From the NCBI GenBank assembly GCA_038257155.1, contig JBBSJP010000054.1, positions 1 through 31,378 of the forward strand: 31,378 nucleotides of DNA, given 5' to 3'. The notes under the pieces were generated by a model that saw only the letters and a list, made by a program, of their open reading frames with translations, did not search any database and had not been told where the DNA came from. Each line of letters opens with the position of its first letter. The first letter of the stretch is position 1. Below, piece by piece: positions 22,194 through 29,800 of this stretch. The position numbers and the translations under genes are program-made. This stretch comes from JANJTY01 sp038257155. GTDB lineage: Bacteria; Pseudomonadota; Gammaproteobacteria; Xanthomonadales; Xanthomonadaceae.

Positions 22194-23378
22194 ATGAGCA
22201 CGATTGGAACACCGCTGAGTCCCCATGGATTGCGTGTGCTGCTGCTGGGCTCGGGCGAACTCGGCAAGGAAGTCGCCATCGAGCTGCAGCGCATGGGTTG
22301 CGAAGTCATCGCCGCAGATCGCTATGACAATGCGCCCGCCATGCAGGTCGCACATCGTGCGCACACCCTCAACATGCTCGATCCCGCAGCGCTGCGGGCC
22401 TTGATCGCGCAGGAACGTCCGCATCTGGTGGTACCGGAAATCGAGGCCATTCACACGCCGACCCTGGTCGAACTGGAACGCGATCAGGGACTGAAGGTGA
22501 TTCCCACCGCGCGCGCCGCGCGACTCACCATGGATCGCGAAGGCATACGGCGTCTGGCCGCGGAAACCCTGGGACTGCCGACCTCGCCGTTCCGCTTTGT
22601 CGACACGCGCGAAGAGTTTCAGGCAGCTGTCGCAGAGATCGGACTGCCCTGCGTGGTCAAGCCGCTGATGAGTTCCTCAGGCAAGGGTCAGAGCACCGTG
22701 CGCAGTGCCGAACAGATCGACCCGGCCTGGGACTATGCCCAGCACGGAGGACGCGCGGGAGAGGGCCGCGCCATCGTCGAGGGCTTCATCGATTTCGAGT
22801 ACGAGATCACCTTGCTCACCATCCGGCACCGTGACGGCACATCGTTCTGCGCGCCGATCGGTCATCTGCAGATCGATGGTGATTATCGCGAGAGCTGGCA
22901 ACCTCAGCCGATGAGTTCGTTGGCGCTGCAACGTGCGCAGGACATCGCGCAGCGCGTCACCGCCAATCTGGGCGGGCTGGGACTGTTCGGCGTCGAGCTG
23001 TTCGTGCGTGGTGACGAGGTATGGTTTTCAGAGGTCAGTCCGCGTCCGCACGATACCGGGCTGGTAACCCTGATTTCGCAGGAGCTGTCAGAGTTCGCTC
23101 TGCATGCGCGCGCGATACTTGGCTTGCCCATTCCCAACATCGTTCAACTGGGCGCATCGGCTTCCTGCGCGATACTGGCGCAGGGCAACGGTGTGCCAGA
23201 ATTTCGCGAAGTAGATGCCGCATTGCTTGAACCGGACACCGCGATTCGCCTGTTCGGCAAACCGCGGGTCGACGGTCAACGGCGCGTGGCGGTGACGCTT
23301 GCGCGTGACGTGAATGTCGATGCGGCACGTGCCAAGGCGCGGCGCGCGGCGCAGGCACTTCAGGTTGAGCTGCGCTAA
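22194..23378 (+). CDS. purT: Formate-dependent phosphoribosylglycinamide formyltransferase
   Basis: PurT makes formyl-GAR from GAR, formate and ATP in the third step of purine synthesis, without folate. The 394-residue product matches the family. The N-terminal domain has LLGSGELGKEVAIELQRMG and DRYDNAPAMQVAHRAH. The ATP-grasp domain has VVKPLMSSSGKGQS and GLFGVELFVRGDEVWFSEVS, with Glu268 and Glu280 in the magnesium-binding positions, then RPHDTG. ATG 22194 is preferred over 22164 because residue 1 onward fits the family. It is divergent from the transglutaminase-like gene (91-nt gap) and stands alone among accessory genes. Confidence 0.97.
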   Translation: MSTIGTPLSPHGLRVLLLGSGELGKEVAIELQRMGCEVIAADRYDNAPAMQVAHRAHTLNMLDPAALRALIAQERPHLVVPEIEAIHTPTLVELERDQGLKVIPTARAARLTMDREGIRRLAAETLGLPTSPFRFVDTREEFQAAVAEIGLPCVVKPLMSSSGKGQSTVRSAEQIDPAWDYAQHGGRAGEGRAIVEGFIDFEYEITLLTIRHRDGTSFCAPIGHLQIDGDYRESWQPQPMSSLALQRAQDIAQRVTANLGGLGLFGVELFVRGDEVWFSEVSPRPHDTGLVTLISQELSEFALHARAILGLPIPNIVQLGASASCAILAQGNGVPEFREVDAALLEPDTAIRLFGKPRVDGQRRVAVTLARDVNVDAARAKARRAAQALQVELR

Positions 23379-23532
23379 GGAACCTCTGTCAGAGGTTCCG
23401 CCGGCCAGGGATGGCCTGCCCGCGAGACAATCGCGCAAGCGATTGATTTCGCGAAGTCGAGTCCGGACATGTGCCGGACTCGACGTGGGCTGGCAAGCCT
23501 GTCCTGAGCCTGACGAAGGGTCCAGGATGGAC
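23379..23532. repeat. Palindrome cluster with REP-like motif after purT
   Basis: Six inverted repeats lie in 154 nt: GGAACCTCT/AGAGGTTCC (23379-23387/23391-23399), GGCCA/TGGCC with a GGGA loop (23403-23416), CAATCGC/GCGATTG with a GCAA loop (23428-23445) inside CGCGA/TCGCG (23421-23453), GTCGAGTCCGG/CCGGACTCGAC (23456-23466/23474-23484), and GTCCA/TGGAC (23520-23532). GTCCTGAGCCTGACGAAGGG (23501-23520) resembles the dispersed REP-type sequence seen in many proteobacterial genomes. The first hairpin directly follows the purT stop and may act as its 3' end. Confidence 0.6.
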
Positions 23533-23567
23533 TTGTTCAGACCCTTCCAGAGTTCAGCGCAGCAGTT

Positions 23568-24011
23568 CTACAGGCGCATTACGCGATAGAAGCTGTGGTC
23601 GCCGATTACCGCGACCGGCTCGCTGCTCGCCCAGCTGGGTGTCACCAAATTGTGGGCGGCAAAGTGACTGGCGCCGGGCACGACTTCACTGCGATCGCTG
23701 ACCGGACCCGACCAGTCGCGCAGTGACTCAAACGCGATGCGTGCCGAGCGCTCCCAGGCTTCCTGGTTCTTGAGACGGTGCCCCGGGTGGATGATGGTTG
23801 GGGCGAACTGCTTGGGTGCAGTGACCACCGCGCAGATCGATTCGCCCCAGTGGCCGCTGTCGAGGCGACGCATGGCGACTTCAGCGACAGCGCGCTGACC
23901 CAGTTCGGACTGGTCGCGGGCTTCCAGATAGATCGTGGTCGCGAGACAGAGCGGGTCAGCTACGGGCTGCGGTAACAGTGAAGCAAGCCAGAGAATGGCG
24001 GCCAGTTTCAT
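23568..24011 (-). CDS. SleB-type cell wall hydrolase
   Basis: Members of the Hydrolase_2 family are lytic transglycosylase-like enzymes that cut the glycan strands of peptidoglycan. The 147-residue product has a signal peptide (about residues 1-18) and the family core TIYLEARDQSELGQRAVAEV, with Glu31 as the likely catalytic residue. CAVVTAPKQFAP, ASHFAAHNLVTPSWA and GDHSFYRV at the end are further marks. AGGAAGGAG before ATG 24011 fixes the start; the longer frame reading upstream is arginine-rich and unsupported. It is a stand-alone minus-strand gene with no evident operon partner. Confidence 0.87.
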   Translation of the reverse strand: MKLAAILWLASLLPQPVADPLCLATTIYLEARDQSELGQRAVAEVAMRRLDSGHWGESICAVVTAPKQFAPTIIHPGHRLKNQEAWERSARIAFESLRDWSGPVSDRSEVVPGASHFAAHNLVTPSWASSEPVAVIGDHSFYRVMRL

Positions 24012-24417
24012 CGATGCTTCTCCTTCCTGCTCACCTGCCACGTGCGCACCTGCGAGCCGGCCCTGAAAGGGTCGGTGTAAACGCGCAGGGGACCTTCGCA
24101 AGGATGTGGTGCGGCGAAGGACGCAGCGAAACAGCTGAGCCGAGTTGTCAAAGTCGACGCGGAATTGCGCCGGTGCCTGGAGGGCGGTACGCCCTTCCTG
24201 GGCGGGCGGGCGTCGGGCCAACGACGCTGCGCCATGGTGAGATTGCTGGCGGCTTTCTAGCCGCTCAACACGGAACGGTTCGTGAACAGCGATCCGCGAG
24301 AACGGAATTTGCAGTCGAACCGGTGGCAAGGTTGGGGGTTGCCGTTAGAGCTTTCCGCCTAATCGGCAACAACCCGCAATCGATTGCGCGCCCCCCGAGT
24401 CGATGCGAGTCAACGGG
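24012..24417. other. Gene-free spacer between sleB-like gene and fadH
   Basis: No reading frame in this 406-nt stretch looks like a protein. A TTGACA on the minus strand (24151-24146) has no matching -10 box. A hairpin AGGGCG/CGCCCT lies at 24181-24195. A longer stem at 24335-24375 follows fadH (separate entry). Confidence 0.6.
24335..24375 (-). terminator. Long stem-loop downstream of fadH
   Basis: GTTGCCGTTAG (24338-24348) pairs with CTAA (24359-24362) and CGGCAAC (24364-24370), with a one-base bulge, and GGG (24335-24337) with CCC (24373-24375). It starts 42 nt past the fadH stop in the direction of that gene. No T run follows, so it is a candidate transcript end only. Confidence 0.45.
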
Positions 24418-26445
24418 TTACAGGCGTGCAGCCAATTCGCTGCCCTGCGCGATGGCGCGTTTGGCATCCAGTTCGGTGGCGATGTCCGCGCCGCCGACCA
24501 AATGCGGCACTCGCCCTGCCTGAGTCAAGGCGTCTACCAATTCGCGCTGCGATTCCTGTCCGGCGCAGATCACCACGTCATCCACGTCCAGCACCTGTGA
24601 CTCGTCACCAATGCGGATGTGCAGACCGGCATCGTCAATGCGGTCGTAACTGACATTGGCCAGCATTTCGACGCCCTTGGCCTTGAGCGTGGCGCGATGC
24701 ACCCAGCCCGAGGTCTTGCCCAGCCCGGCGCCGACCTTGCTCGCCTTGCGCTGCAGCAGCCAGACCTGGCGCGCCGGCGGTTCCGGTTGCGGTTTGATGC
24801 CTTCGATTCCGCCGCGCACCGAAAGCGTCTGGTCGACGCCCCATTCGTGCAGCCAGCGTTGCACATCGGTGCTGGGTGAGGGGCCTTCATGCACCAGGTA
24901 CTCGGCGACGTCGAATCCGATGCCGCCGGCACCAATGATCGCAACCTTGCCACCGGGAACGCGTCGGCCACTCAGCACGTCAAGATAGGAGCATGCCTTG
25001 GGATGCTCGATGCCATCGAGCTGCGGCTTGCGCGGCGTCACGCCGGTGGCCAGCACGACCTCGTCGAAGCCAAGCTCGATCAGCGTCGCGGCATCGACGC
25101 GTGTGGAGAGCTTCAGCTCCACGCCGGTCTGCTGGATGCGGCGTGCGAAGTAGCGAATCGTTTCATGAAATTCTTCCTTGCCGGGTATGCGCTTGGCCAG
25201 GTTGAACTGGCCGCCGATCTCGCCGGCAGCATCGAACAGCGTCACCGCATGGCCGCGTTCGGCCGCTACGGTGGCAAAGGCCAGGCCGGCCGGACCCGCG
25301 CCCACCACGGCGATGCGCTTTTTCGAGGACGTTGGGCGATACACCAGCTCGGTTTCGCGGCAGGCGCGCGGGTTGACCAGGCAGGAGGCCTTGCGATTCT
25401 CGAACACATGATCCAGACAGGCCTGGTTGCAGGCGATGCAGGTGTTGATGTCCGCACTGCGCCCGGCGGCCGCCTTGTTCACCCATTCGGCGTCGGCCAG
25501 GAAGGGCCGCGCCATCGACACCATGTCCGCATCGCCTGCGGCCAGCACGCGTTCGGCCACTTCGGGCATGTTGATGCGGTTGGTGGCGATCAGCGGCAAT
25601 TGCACCTCGCCTTTCAGTTTGCGCGTCACCCAGGCGAAGCCCGCTCGCGGGACGCTGGTGACGATGGTGGGAATGCGCGCTTCGTGCCAGCCGATGCCGG
25701 TGTTGATGATGCTGGCGCCGGCTGATTCAACCGCCTTGGCGGTGGCAACGATCTCGTCCCAACTCGAACCGCCCTCGACCAGGTCGAGCATCGAGAGGCG
25801 ATAGATGATGATGAAGTCCTTGCCGACTCGCTCGCGCATGCGGCGCAGGATCTCGACCGGAAAGCGCAGGCGCTTTTCGAAGCTGCCACCCCAGTCATCG
25901 GTACGCTGGTTGGTGCGCGCGCAAAGGAACTGGTTGATCAGATAGCCTTCGGAGCCCATCACTTCGACGCCGTCGTAACCGGCTTCGCGCGCCAGCTGCG
26001 CGCTGCTCGCGAAGGCTTCGATCTGGCGCTCCACGGCGCGCGCCGAGAGTGCTTTGGGAGTGAACGGATTGATCGGTGCCTTGAGTTTCGAAGGCGCAAC
26101 GCTGAAGGGGTGATAGGCATAGCGGCCGGCATGCAGGATCTGCATGCAGATCTTGCCGCCCTCGGCGTGCACGGCCTGCGTCACCTGGCGATGTCGGCGG
26201 GTTTCCCATGACCAGCTCAGCTTGCCGCCGAAGGGCTTCAGCCAGCCAACGATATTGGGCGAGATGCCGCCCGACACGATCAGCCCGACGCCACCGCGGG
26301 CGCGCTCGGCGAAATACGCAGCGAGTGCAGGGAAGTCCTTGGATTTGTCTTCCAGGCCGGTATGCATCGAACCCATCAGCACGCGGTTCTTCAACGTGGT
26401 GAAGCCGAGGTCGAGTGGGGCGAGCAGGTACGGGTAGTTGCTCAT
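24418..26445 (-). CDS. fadH: NADPH-dependent 2,4-dienoyl-CoA reductase
   Basis: FadH reduces 2,4-dienoyl-CoA so that unsaturated fatty acids can enter beta-oxidation. The 675 residues agree with E. coli FadH (672). The old-yellow-enzyme FMN barrel (1-330) holds catalytic Tyr168 in GSEGYLINQF and His254 in IGWHEARIP. Cys336, Cys339, Cys343 and Cys355 (CxxCx3Cx11C) bind the 4Fe-4S cluster. The FAD/NADPH half starts with IAVVGAGPAGLAFATVAAER and has VAIIGAGGIGFDVAEYL. ATG 26445 is chosen on family alignment, though no good Shine-Dalgarno sequence is visible. hxlR lies 141 nt upstream on the same strand. Confidence 0.96.
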   Translation of the reverse strand: MSNYPYLLAPLDLGFTTLKNRVLMGSMHTGLEDKSKDFPALAAYFAERARGGVGLIVSGGISPNIVGWLKPFGGKLSWSWETRRHRQVTQAVHAEGGKICMQILHAGRYAYHPFSVAPSKLKAPINPFTPKALSARAVERQIEAFASSAQLAREAGYDGVEVMGSEGYLINQFLCARTNQRTDDWGGSFEKRLRFPVEILRRMRERVGKDFIIIYRLSMLDLVEGGSSWDEIVATAKAVESAGASIINTGIGWHEARIPTIVTSVPRAGFAWVTRKLKGEVQLPLIATNRINMPEVAERVLAAGDADMVSMARPFLADAEWVNKAAAGRSADINTCIACNQACLDHVFENRKASCLVNPRACRETELVYRPTSSKKRIAVVGAGPAGLAFATVAAERGHAVTLFDAAGEIGGQFNLAKRIPGKEEFHETIRYFARRIQQTGVELKLSTRVDAATLIELGFDEVVLATGVTPRKPQLDGIEHPKACSYLDVLSGRRVPGGKVAIIGAGGIGFDVAEYLVHEGPSPSTDVQRWLHEWGVDQTLSVRGGIEGIKPQPEPPARQVWLLQRKASKVGAGLGKTSGWVHRATLKAKGVEMLANVSYDRIDDAGLHIRIGDESQVLDVDDVVICAGQESQRELVDALTQAGRVPHLVGGADIATELDAKRAIAQGSELAARL

Positions 26446-26449
26446 GGCG

Positions 26450-26463
26450 ATACGTGTGCGTAT
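26450..26463. promoter_or_regulatory. Short palindrome upstream of fadH
   Basis: ATACG (26450-26454), TGTG, CGTAT (26459-26463) is a perfect 5-bp inverted repeat lying 5-18 nt before the fadH start codon. It would cover the ribosome-binding region. It may be a small operator or RNA hairpin; at this length chance is not excluded. Confidence 0.3.
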
Positions 26464-26586
26464 GGAGCGGCGATGGCGAACCTTGCACGGAAACCGCGTG
26501 CGGCTCAAGCGGCGGGCAATCTGATCAACGATGCCGGTGATCCCGTCGGCGCCAGCCAGCGGTCGGCGGCACGGTAAATCGGGGTG

Positions 26587-27039
26587 TCAGGTGACGACCG
26601 TCAGCGCCGGCTCGTAGGCAAGATCGCCAAGCCCGACCGCGATCCCGTTCGAGTCGCGCAGCTCCAACTGGGCCAGATCCGCACCGCTGTGCCGGTTGTA
26701 GAAGCGCGGCGATGCGCAGTGGCTGGGCTGCCAGCGGGCACCCCACTGCGCCAGGGCAATGATCACCGTGACCAGATCGCGACCCTTGTCGGTTAGCCGG
26801 TATTCGATCTCGCGCGCATCGGTCTTCGAGGGGCGGCGCTCCAGCACCTGATGCTCGACCAGGGTCTTGAGGCGTGCACTGAGGATGTTCTTGGCGATGC
26901 CCAGATCTCGTTCGAAGTCCGCGAAGCGCCGCACGCCCATCAAGGCATCACGCAGGATCAGCAGCGACCAGCGCTCCCCGAGCACATCCAGCGCATGGGC
27001 AACGGGGCAGGGCATGTCTGCGAAAGCGGTTGGCGACAT
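26587..27039 (-). CDS. HxlR-family transcriptional regulator
   Basis: HxlR (DUF24) proteins are winged-helix dimers that often sense electrophiles or oxidants through an N-terminal cysteine. The 150-residue product has CPVAHALDVLGERWSLLILR (11-30), with Cys11 in the sensing position, the recognition part FERDLGIAKNILSARLKTL (42-60) and the wing LERRPSKTDAREIEYRLTDKG (66-86). The tail after residue 110 extends past the usual family end. ATG 27039 has GGAG upstream. It is divergent from an alpha/beta hydrolase, across a palindrome it may bind, and on the same strand as fadH, its possible target. Confidence 0.9.
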   Translation of the reverse strand: MSPTAFADMPCPVAHALDVLGERWSLLILRDALMGVRRFADFERDLGIAKNILSARLKTLVEHQVLERRPSKTDAREIEYRLTDKGRDLVTVIIALAQWGARWQPSHCASPRFYNRHSGADLAQLELRDSNGIAVGLGDLAYEPALTVVT

Positions 27040-27070
27040 GAGGGAGATCTCCGGGTGGTTGTCGCCTAGG

Positions 27071-27103
27071 CTATCGGTAATGGTTGCAATCTGCAACCGA
27101 TAG
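27071..27103. promoter_or_regulatory. Nested palindrome between hxlR and hydrolase (candidate operator)
   Basis: GGTTGCA (27082-27088), ATC, TGCAACC (27092-27098) is a perfect 7-bp inverted repeat. It sits inside a second pair, CTATCGGT (27071-27078) and ACCGATAG (27096-27103). Weak promoter-like boxes for both directions use TTGCA as the -35 box, so a bound dimer would block both. The size fits a winged-helix dimer such as HxlR. Confidence 0.6.
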
Positions 27104-27154
27104 TCCTAAGCTGAACTTGGTTTCGAAGTGAAACCTTTTCCCACAGGTGACGCC

Positions 27155-27952
27155 ATGAACGACATATCGCTTCGCACTGCCAACCAGGTGCTTGGCTCTC
27201 TGTTTCCGGCTACGGTGGCGGAGTGGGCGCGACGCCGCGCCATGCGTCCGCAGCGCGCCAGTGAGCGGCCCGACCCCCCGGAGGCTGAAGCCTTCACCTT
27301 CCGCTTTGGCCTGTCCGGCTTGCGCTGGGGAGAGACTGGACCGCGCGTGCTGGCGCTGCACGGATGGCAAGGACGCGCGTCGCAATTCCGCCATCTCGCC
27401 GCACAACTGGTGCCTGCAGGATTCCAGTTGATTGCGGTGGATGGCCCGGCACACGGCCGTTCGCCAGGCCGCGAGGCCAACCCCAGCATGATGGCCGACG
27501 CCCTGCTCGAAGCCGCCGTTGAGACCGGGCCGCTGCATGCAGTCATTGGCCACTCGATGGGTGGCGCCGCAGCACTTTATGCTGCAGCGCAGGGGCTTCC
27601 AGCCGAGCGAGCAGTAGTACTGGGTGCACCAGCCGCGGTCAGTGACGTGCTGCGAAGGATCAGCCGCGGGCTGGGCCTGCCGGCGCGCGCCGAGCGGATC
27701 TTCAATGCGGTGATGGAGCGGCGCAATGGTGTGCCCAATGAGATGCTGGATATCGAGCGCTTGGCCGGCAGCCTGAGGCAACCTGTGCTGGTGGTCCACG
27801 ACCGGGAAGATCGCGCCGTGCCGTTTGACGACGGTCAGCGCATCGCCAAGGCGACCGGTGGATTGATGCTTGCAACCGAAGGGCTGGGTCACAGCGGTGT
27901 ACTGCGCGATGCGATGGTTGCCCAGCGTATTCGGCGCTACCTGAGCAGCTGA
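27155..27952 (+). CDS. Alpha/beta hydrolase
   Basis: The 265-residue product is a soluble alpha/beta hydrolase with no signal peptide. VLALHGWQGRASQFRHLA (65-82) forms the oxyanion-hole turn, IAVDGPAHGRSPG follows, Ser134 lies in GHSMGG, Asp219 in HDREDRAVP and His246 in LGHSGVL, completing a triad. The substrate is unknown. ATG 27155 has AGGTGA upstream and is preferred over the GTG at 27128. It diverges from hxlR, and the shared intergenic palindrome suggests joint control. Confidence 0.9.
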   Translation: MNDISLRTANQVLGSLFPATVAEWARRRAMRPQRASERPDPPEAEAFTFRFGLSGLRWGETGPRVLALHGWQGRASQFRHLAAQLVPAGFQLIAVDGPAHGRSPGREANPSMMADALLEAAVETGPLHAVIGHSMGGAAALYAAAQGLPAERAVVLGAPAAVSDVLRRISRGLGLPARAERIFNAVMERRNGVPNEMLDIERLAGSLRQPVLVVHDREDRAVPFDDGQRIAKATGGLMLATEGLGHSGVLRDAMVAQRIRRYLSS

Positions 27953-28093
27953 GGCAGCAAAGGGGGCGCCAGACGCAGGACACGACCTCGGGTCGAACAG
28001 AGGGGCATTACCCGCGCGTCGCGACAGGACGGGCCTGGACCGAATCTGTCAAAATGGGCGAGCCCCTCAGGCTGCCAGAACACTGCGACGACC

Positions 28094-29542
28094 ATGAGCC
28101 ATCACGACATCCGTTCCGCGCGACGTCCCGATCCCGACCGGTCCATGGTCGACATCGCCAATTACGTGGTCGACTACAAGATCGAATCGTTCTCCGCTTA
28201 CGAAACCGCGCGTTACATGCTGATGGACTCGCTCGGCTGCGCCATGATGGCCATGCGCTTCCCCGAATGCGTGAAACATCTCGGTCCGATCGTGCCGGGC
28301 GCCACCCTGGCTGGAGGTGCACGTGTGCCGGGCACCAACTGGGAACTCGATCCAGTGCAGGCGGCCTACAACATAGGTGTGCAGGTGCGCTGGCTGGATT
28401 TCAATGACACCTGGCTGGCCGCAGAATGGGGGCACCCATCCGACAATCTGGGCGCAATACTCGCGGTGGCTGATTATGTCAGCCGCCGGGCCGAGCGTGA
28501 GGGCCGCAAGCCATTGATGCTGCGCGATGTACTCAGCGCGGCGATCAAGGCGCATGAGATACAGGGTATTTACGCGCTGCAGAACAGTTTCAACCGGGTC
28601 GGCCTGGATCACGTGATCCTGGTGCGGCTTGCCTCCACGGCTGTCGCCACCTACCTGATGGGCGGCAGCAAGGAGCAGATCGTCAACGCGATCTCCCACA
28701 GCTGGATCGACAACGGTGCGCTGCGCGCCTATCGCCACGCGCCCAATGCCGGCCCGCGCAAATCCTGGGCTGCAGGGGATGCGTGCCGCCGCGCAGTCAC
28801 GCATGCCTTGAACGCGATGAAGGGTTGCGTCGGCTACCCCTCGGCGCTCAGCGCCAAGACCTGGGGTTTCCAGGATGTGGCCTTCGAGGGCAAGGAGTTC
28901 GTCTTCGAGCGTGACTTCGGCAGCTATGTAATGGAGAACGTGCTGTTCAAGCTGAGCTATCCGGCCGAGTTCCATGCCCAGACCGCGGTCGAGTGCGCCA
29001 TGCAGTTGCACTCCCAGGTCAAGGACCGCATCGAACAGGTCGAGCGCATCGTCATCGAGACCCAGGAAGCGGGCCTGCGGATCATCGACAAGACTGGGCC
29101 ACTGTCCAACTACGCTGACCGCGACCACTGCATCCAGTACATGGTGGCCGTGCCATTGATCTTTGGGCGTCTGACTGCGGAAGACTATAACGATAGCCTC
29201 GCAAGAGACCCCCGCATCGACGCACTGCGCGCCCGGATGGAAGCCCGCGAGAATGCGCAGTTCACATCGGACTACTACGACACCGACAAGCGCTACATAG
29301 GCAACGCTGTCCAGGTGTTCTTCAAAGATGGCAGCCATACTGACCGCGTTGCCATTGATGTTCCCATTGGACATCGCGAACGCCGTGGCGAGGGCGTCCC
29401 GGTCTTGTTGAAGAAGTTTGAGTCAGCCGTCTCCGGTCAATTGCCGAGTTATCGCGTCGACCGCATTCTGCAGCTGTGCGACAGTGGTGCCGAATTGGAA
29501 AGCACGCCAGTGCACCGGTTCGTGGACCTGTTTGTGCTTTAG
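28094..29542 (+). CDS. prpD: 2-Methylcitrate dehydratase (MmgE/PrpD family)
   Basis: PrpD dehydrates 2-methylcitrate to 2-methyl-cis-aconitate in propionate breakdown. The 482-residue length nearly equals E. coli PrpD (483). IANYVVDYKIESFSAYETAR, AAYNIGVQVRWLDFNDTW, WGHPSDNLGAILAVADY, AIKAHEIQGIYALQNSFN and LSYPAEFHAQTAVECAMQ are family blocks. No prpB, prpC, acnD or prpF is near, so it is a solitary copy and may be a paralogue with another substrate. The ribosome-binding site is weak. The gap from the hydrolase is 141 nt on the same strand. Confidence 0.93.
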   Translation: MSHHDIRSARRPDPDRSMVDIANYVVDYKIESFSAYETARYMLMDSLGCAMMAMRFPECVKHLGPIVPGATLAGGARVPGTNWELDPVQAAYNIGVQVRWLDFNDTWLAAEWGHPSDNLGAILAVADYVSRRAEREGRKPLMLRDVLSAAIKAHEIQGIYALQNSFNRVGLDHVILVRLASTAVATYLMGGSKEQIVNAISHSWIDNGALRAYRHAPNAGPRKSWAAGDACRRAVTHALNAMKGCVGYPSALSAKTWGFQDVAFEGKEFVFERDFGSYVMENVLFKLSYPAEFHAQTAVECAMQLHSQVKDRIEQVERIVIETQEAGLRIIDKTGPLSNYADRDHCIQYMVAVPLIFGRLTAEDYNDSLARDPRIDALRARMEARENAQFTSDYYDTDKRYIGNAVQVFFKDGSHTDRVAIDVPIGHRERRGEGVPVLLKKFESAVSGQLPSYRVDRILQLCDSGAELESTPVHRFVDLFVL

Positions 29543-29800
29543 CCGCCTGACTTGGGCACAGCGTTCGCAGTTGCCACCTCAGGAGGGATTTACCCACTGT
29601 CATCGTCGCGACCGCAATTTCGGCTAAGTTCGAGAACGGCGACACAATGATCAGTGGGCTCGGGGGAAAGTCCCAACAAGTTATGATTGTGTTAACCGAG
29701 CTTCACCTATAGACTGGTAGCCTAATCGTCGAATGCCCGTCATGTGGTGGGCAAGCGTCGTGCTGTTCGGGGAACCTTTGCCAACTCCATGGAGCCAAAA
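29543..29800 (+). other. prpD-ompA spacer with weak promoter
   Basis: No gene is evident. TTGTGT (29687-29692) and TAGACT (29710-29715) with a 17-nt spacer form a weak promoter candidate, leaving a leader of about 80 nt. ACACAAT (29642-29648) and ATTGTGT (29686-29692) are distant inverted copies, the right one overlapping that -35 box. Confidence 0.4.

Noticed and set aside
22103..22309. N-terminal extension of the transglutaminase-like frame
   Set aside because: It would overlap the start of divergent purT and hide the signal peptide.
23379..23532. CRISPR array
   Set aside because: The repeats are inverted and differ from each other, with no regular spacer pattern.
24123..24151. Minus-strand TTGACA as a promoter for the SleB-type gene
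   Set aside because: No acceptable -10 box lies 16-18 nt away.
28067..29374. 435-codon open frame on the minus strand opposite prpD
   Set aside because: Shadow of prpD, which has clear family motifs on the plus strand.
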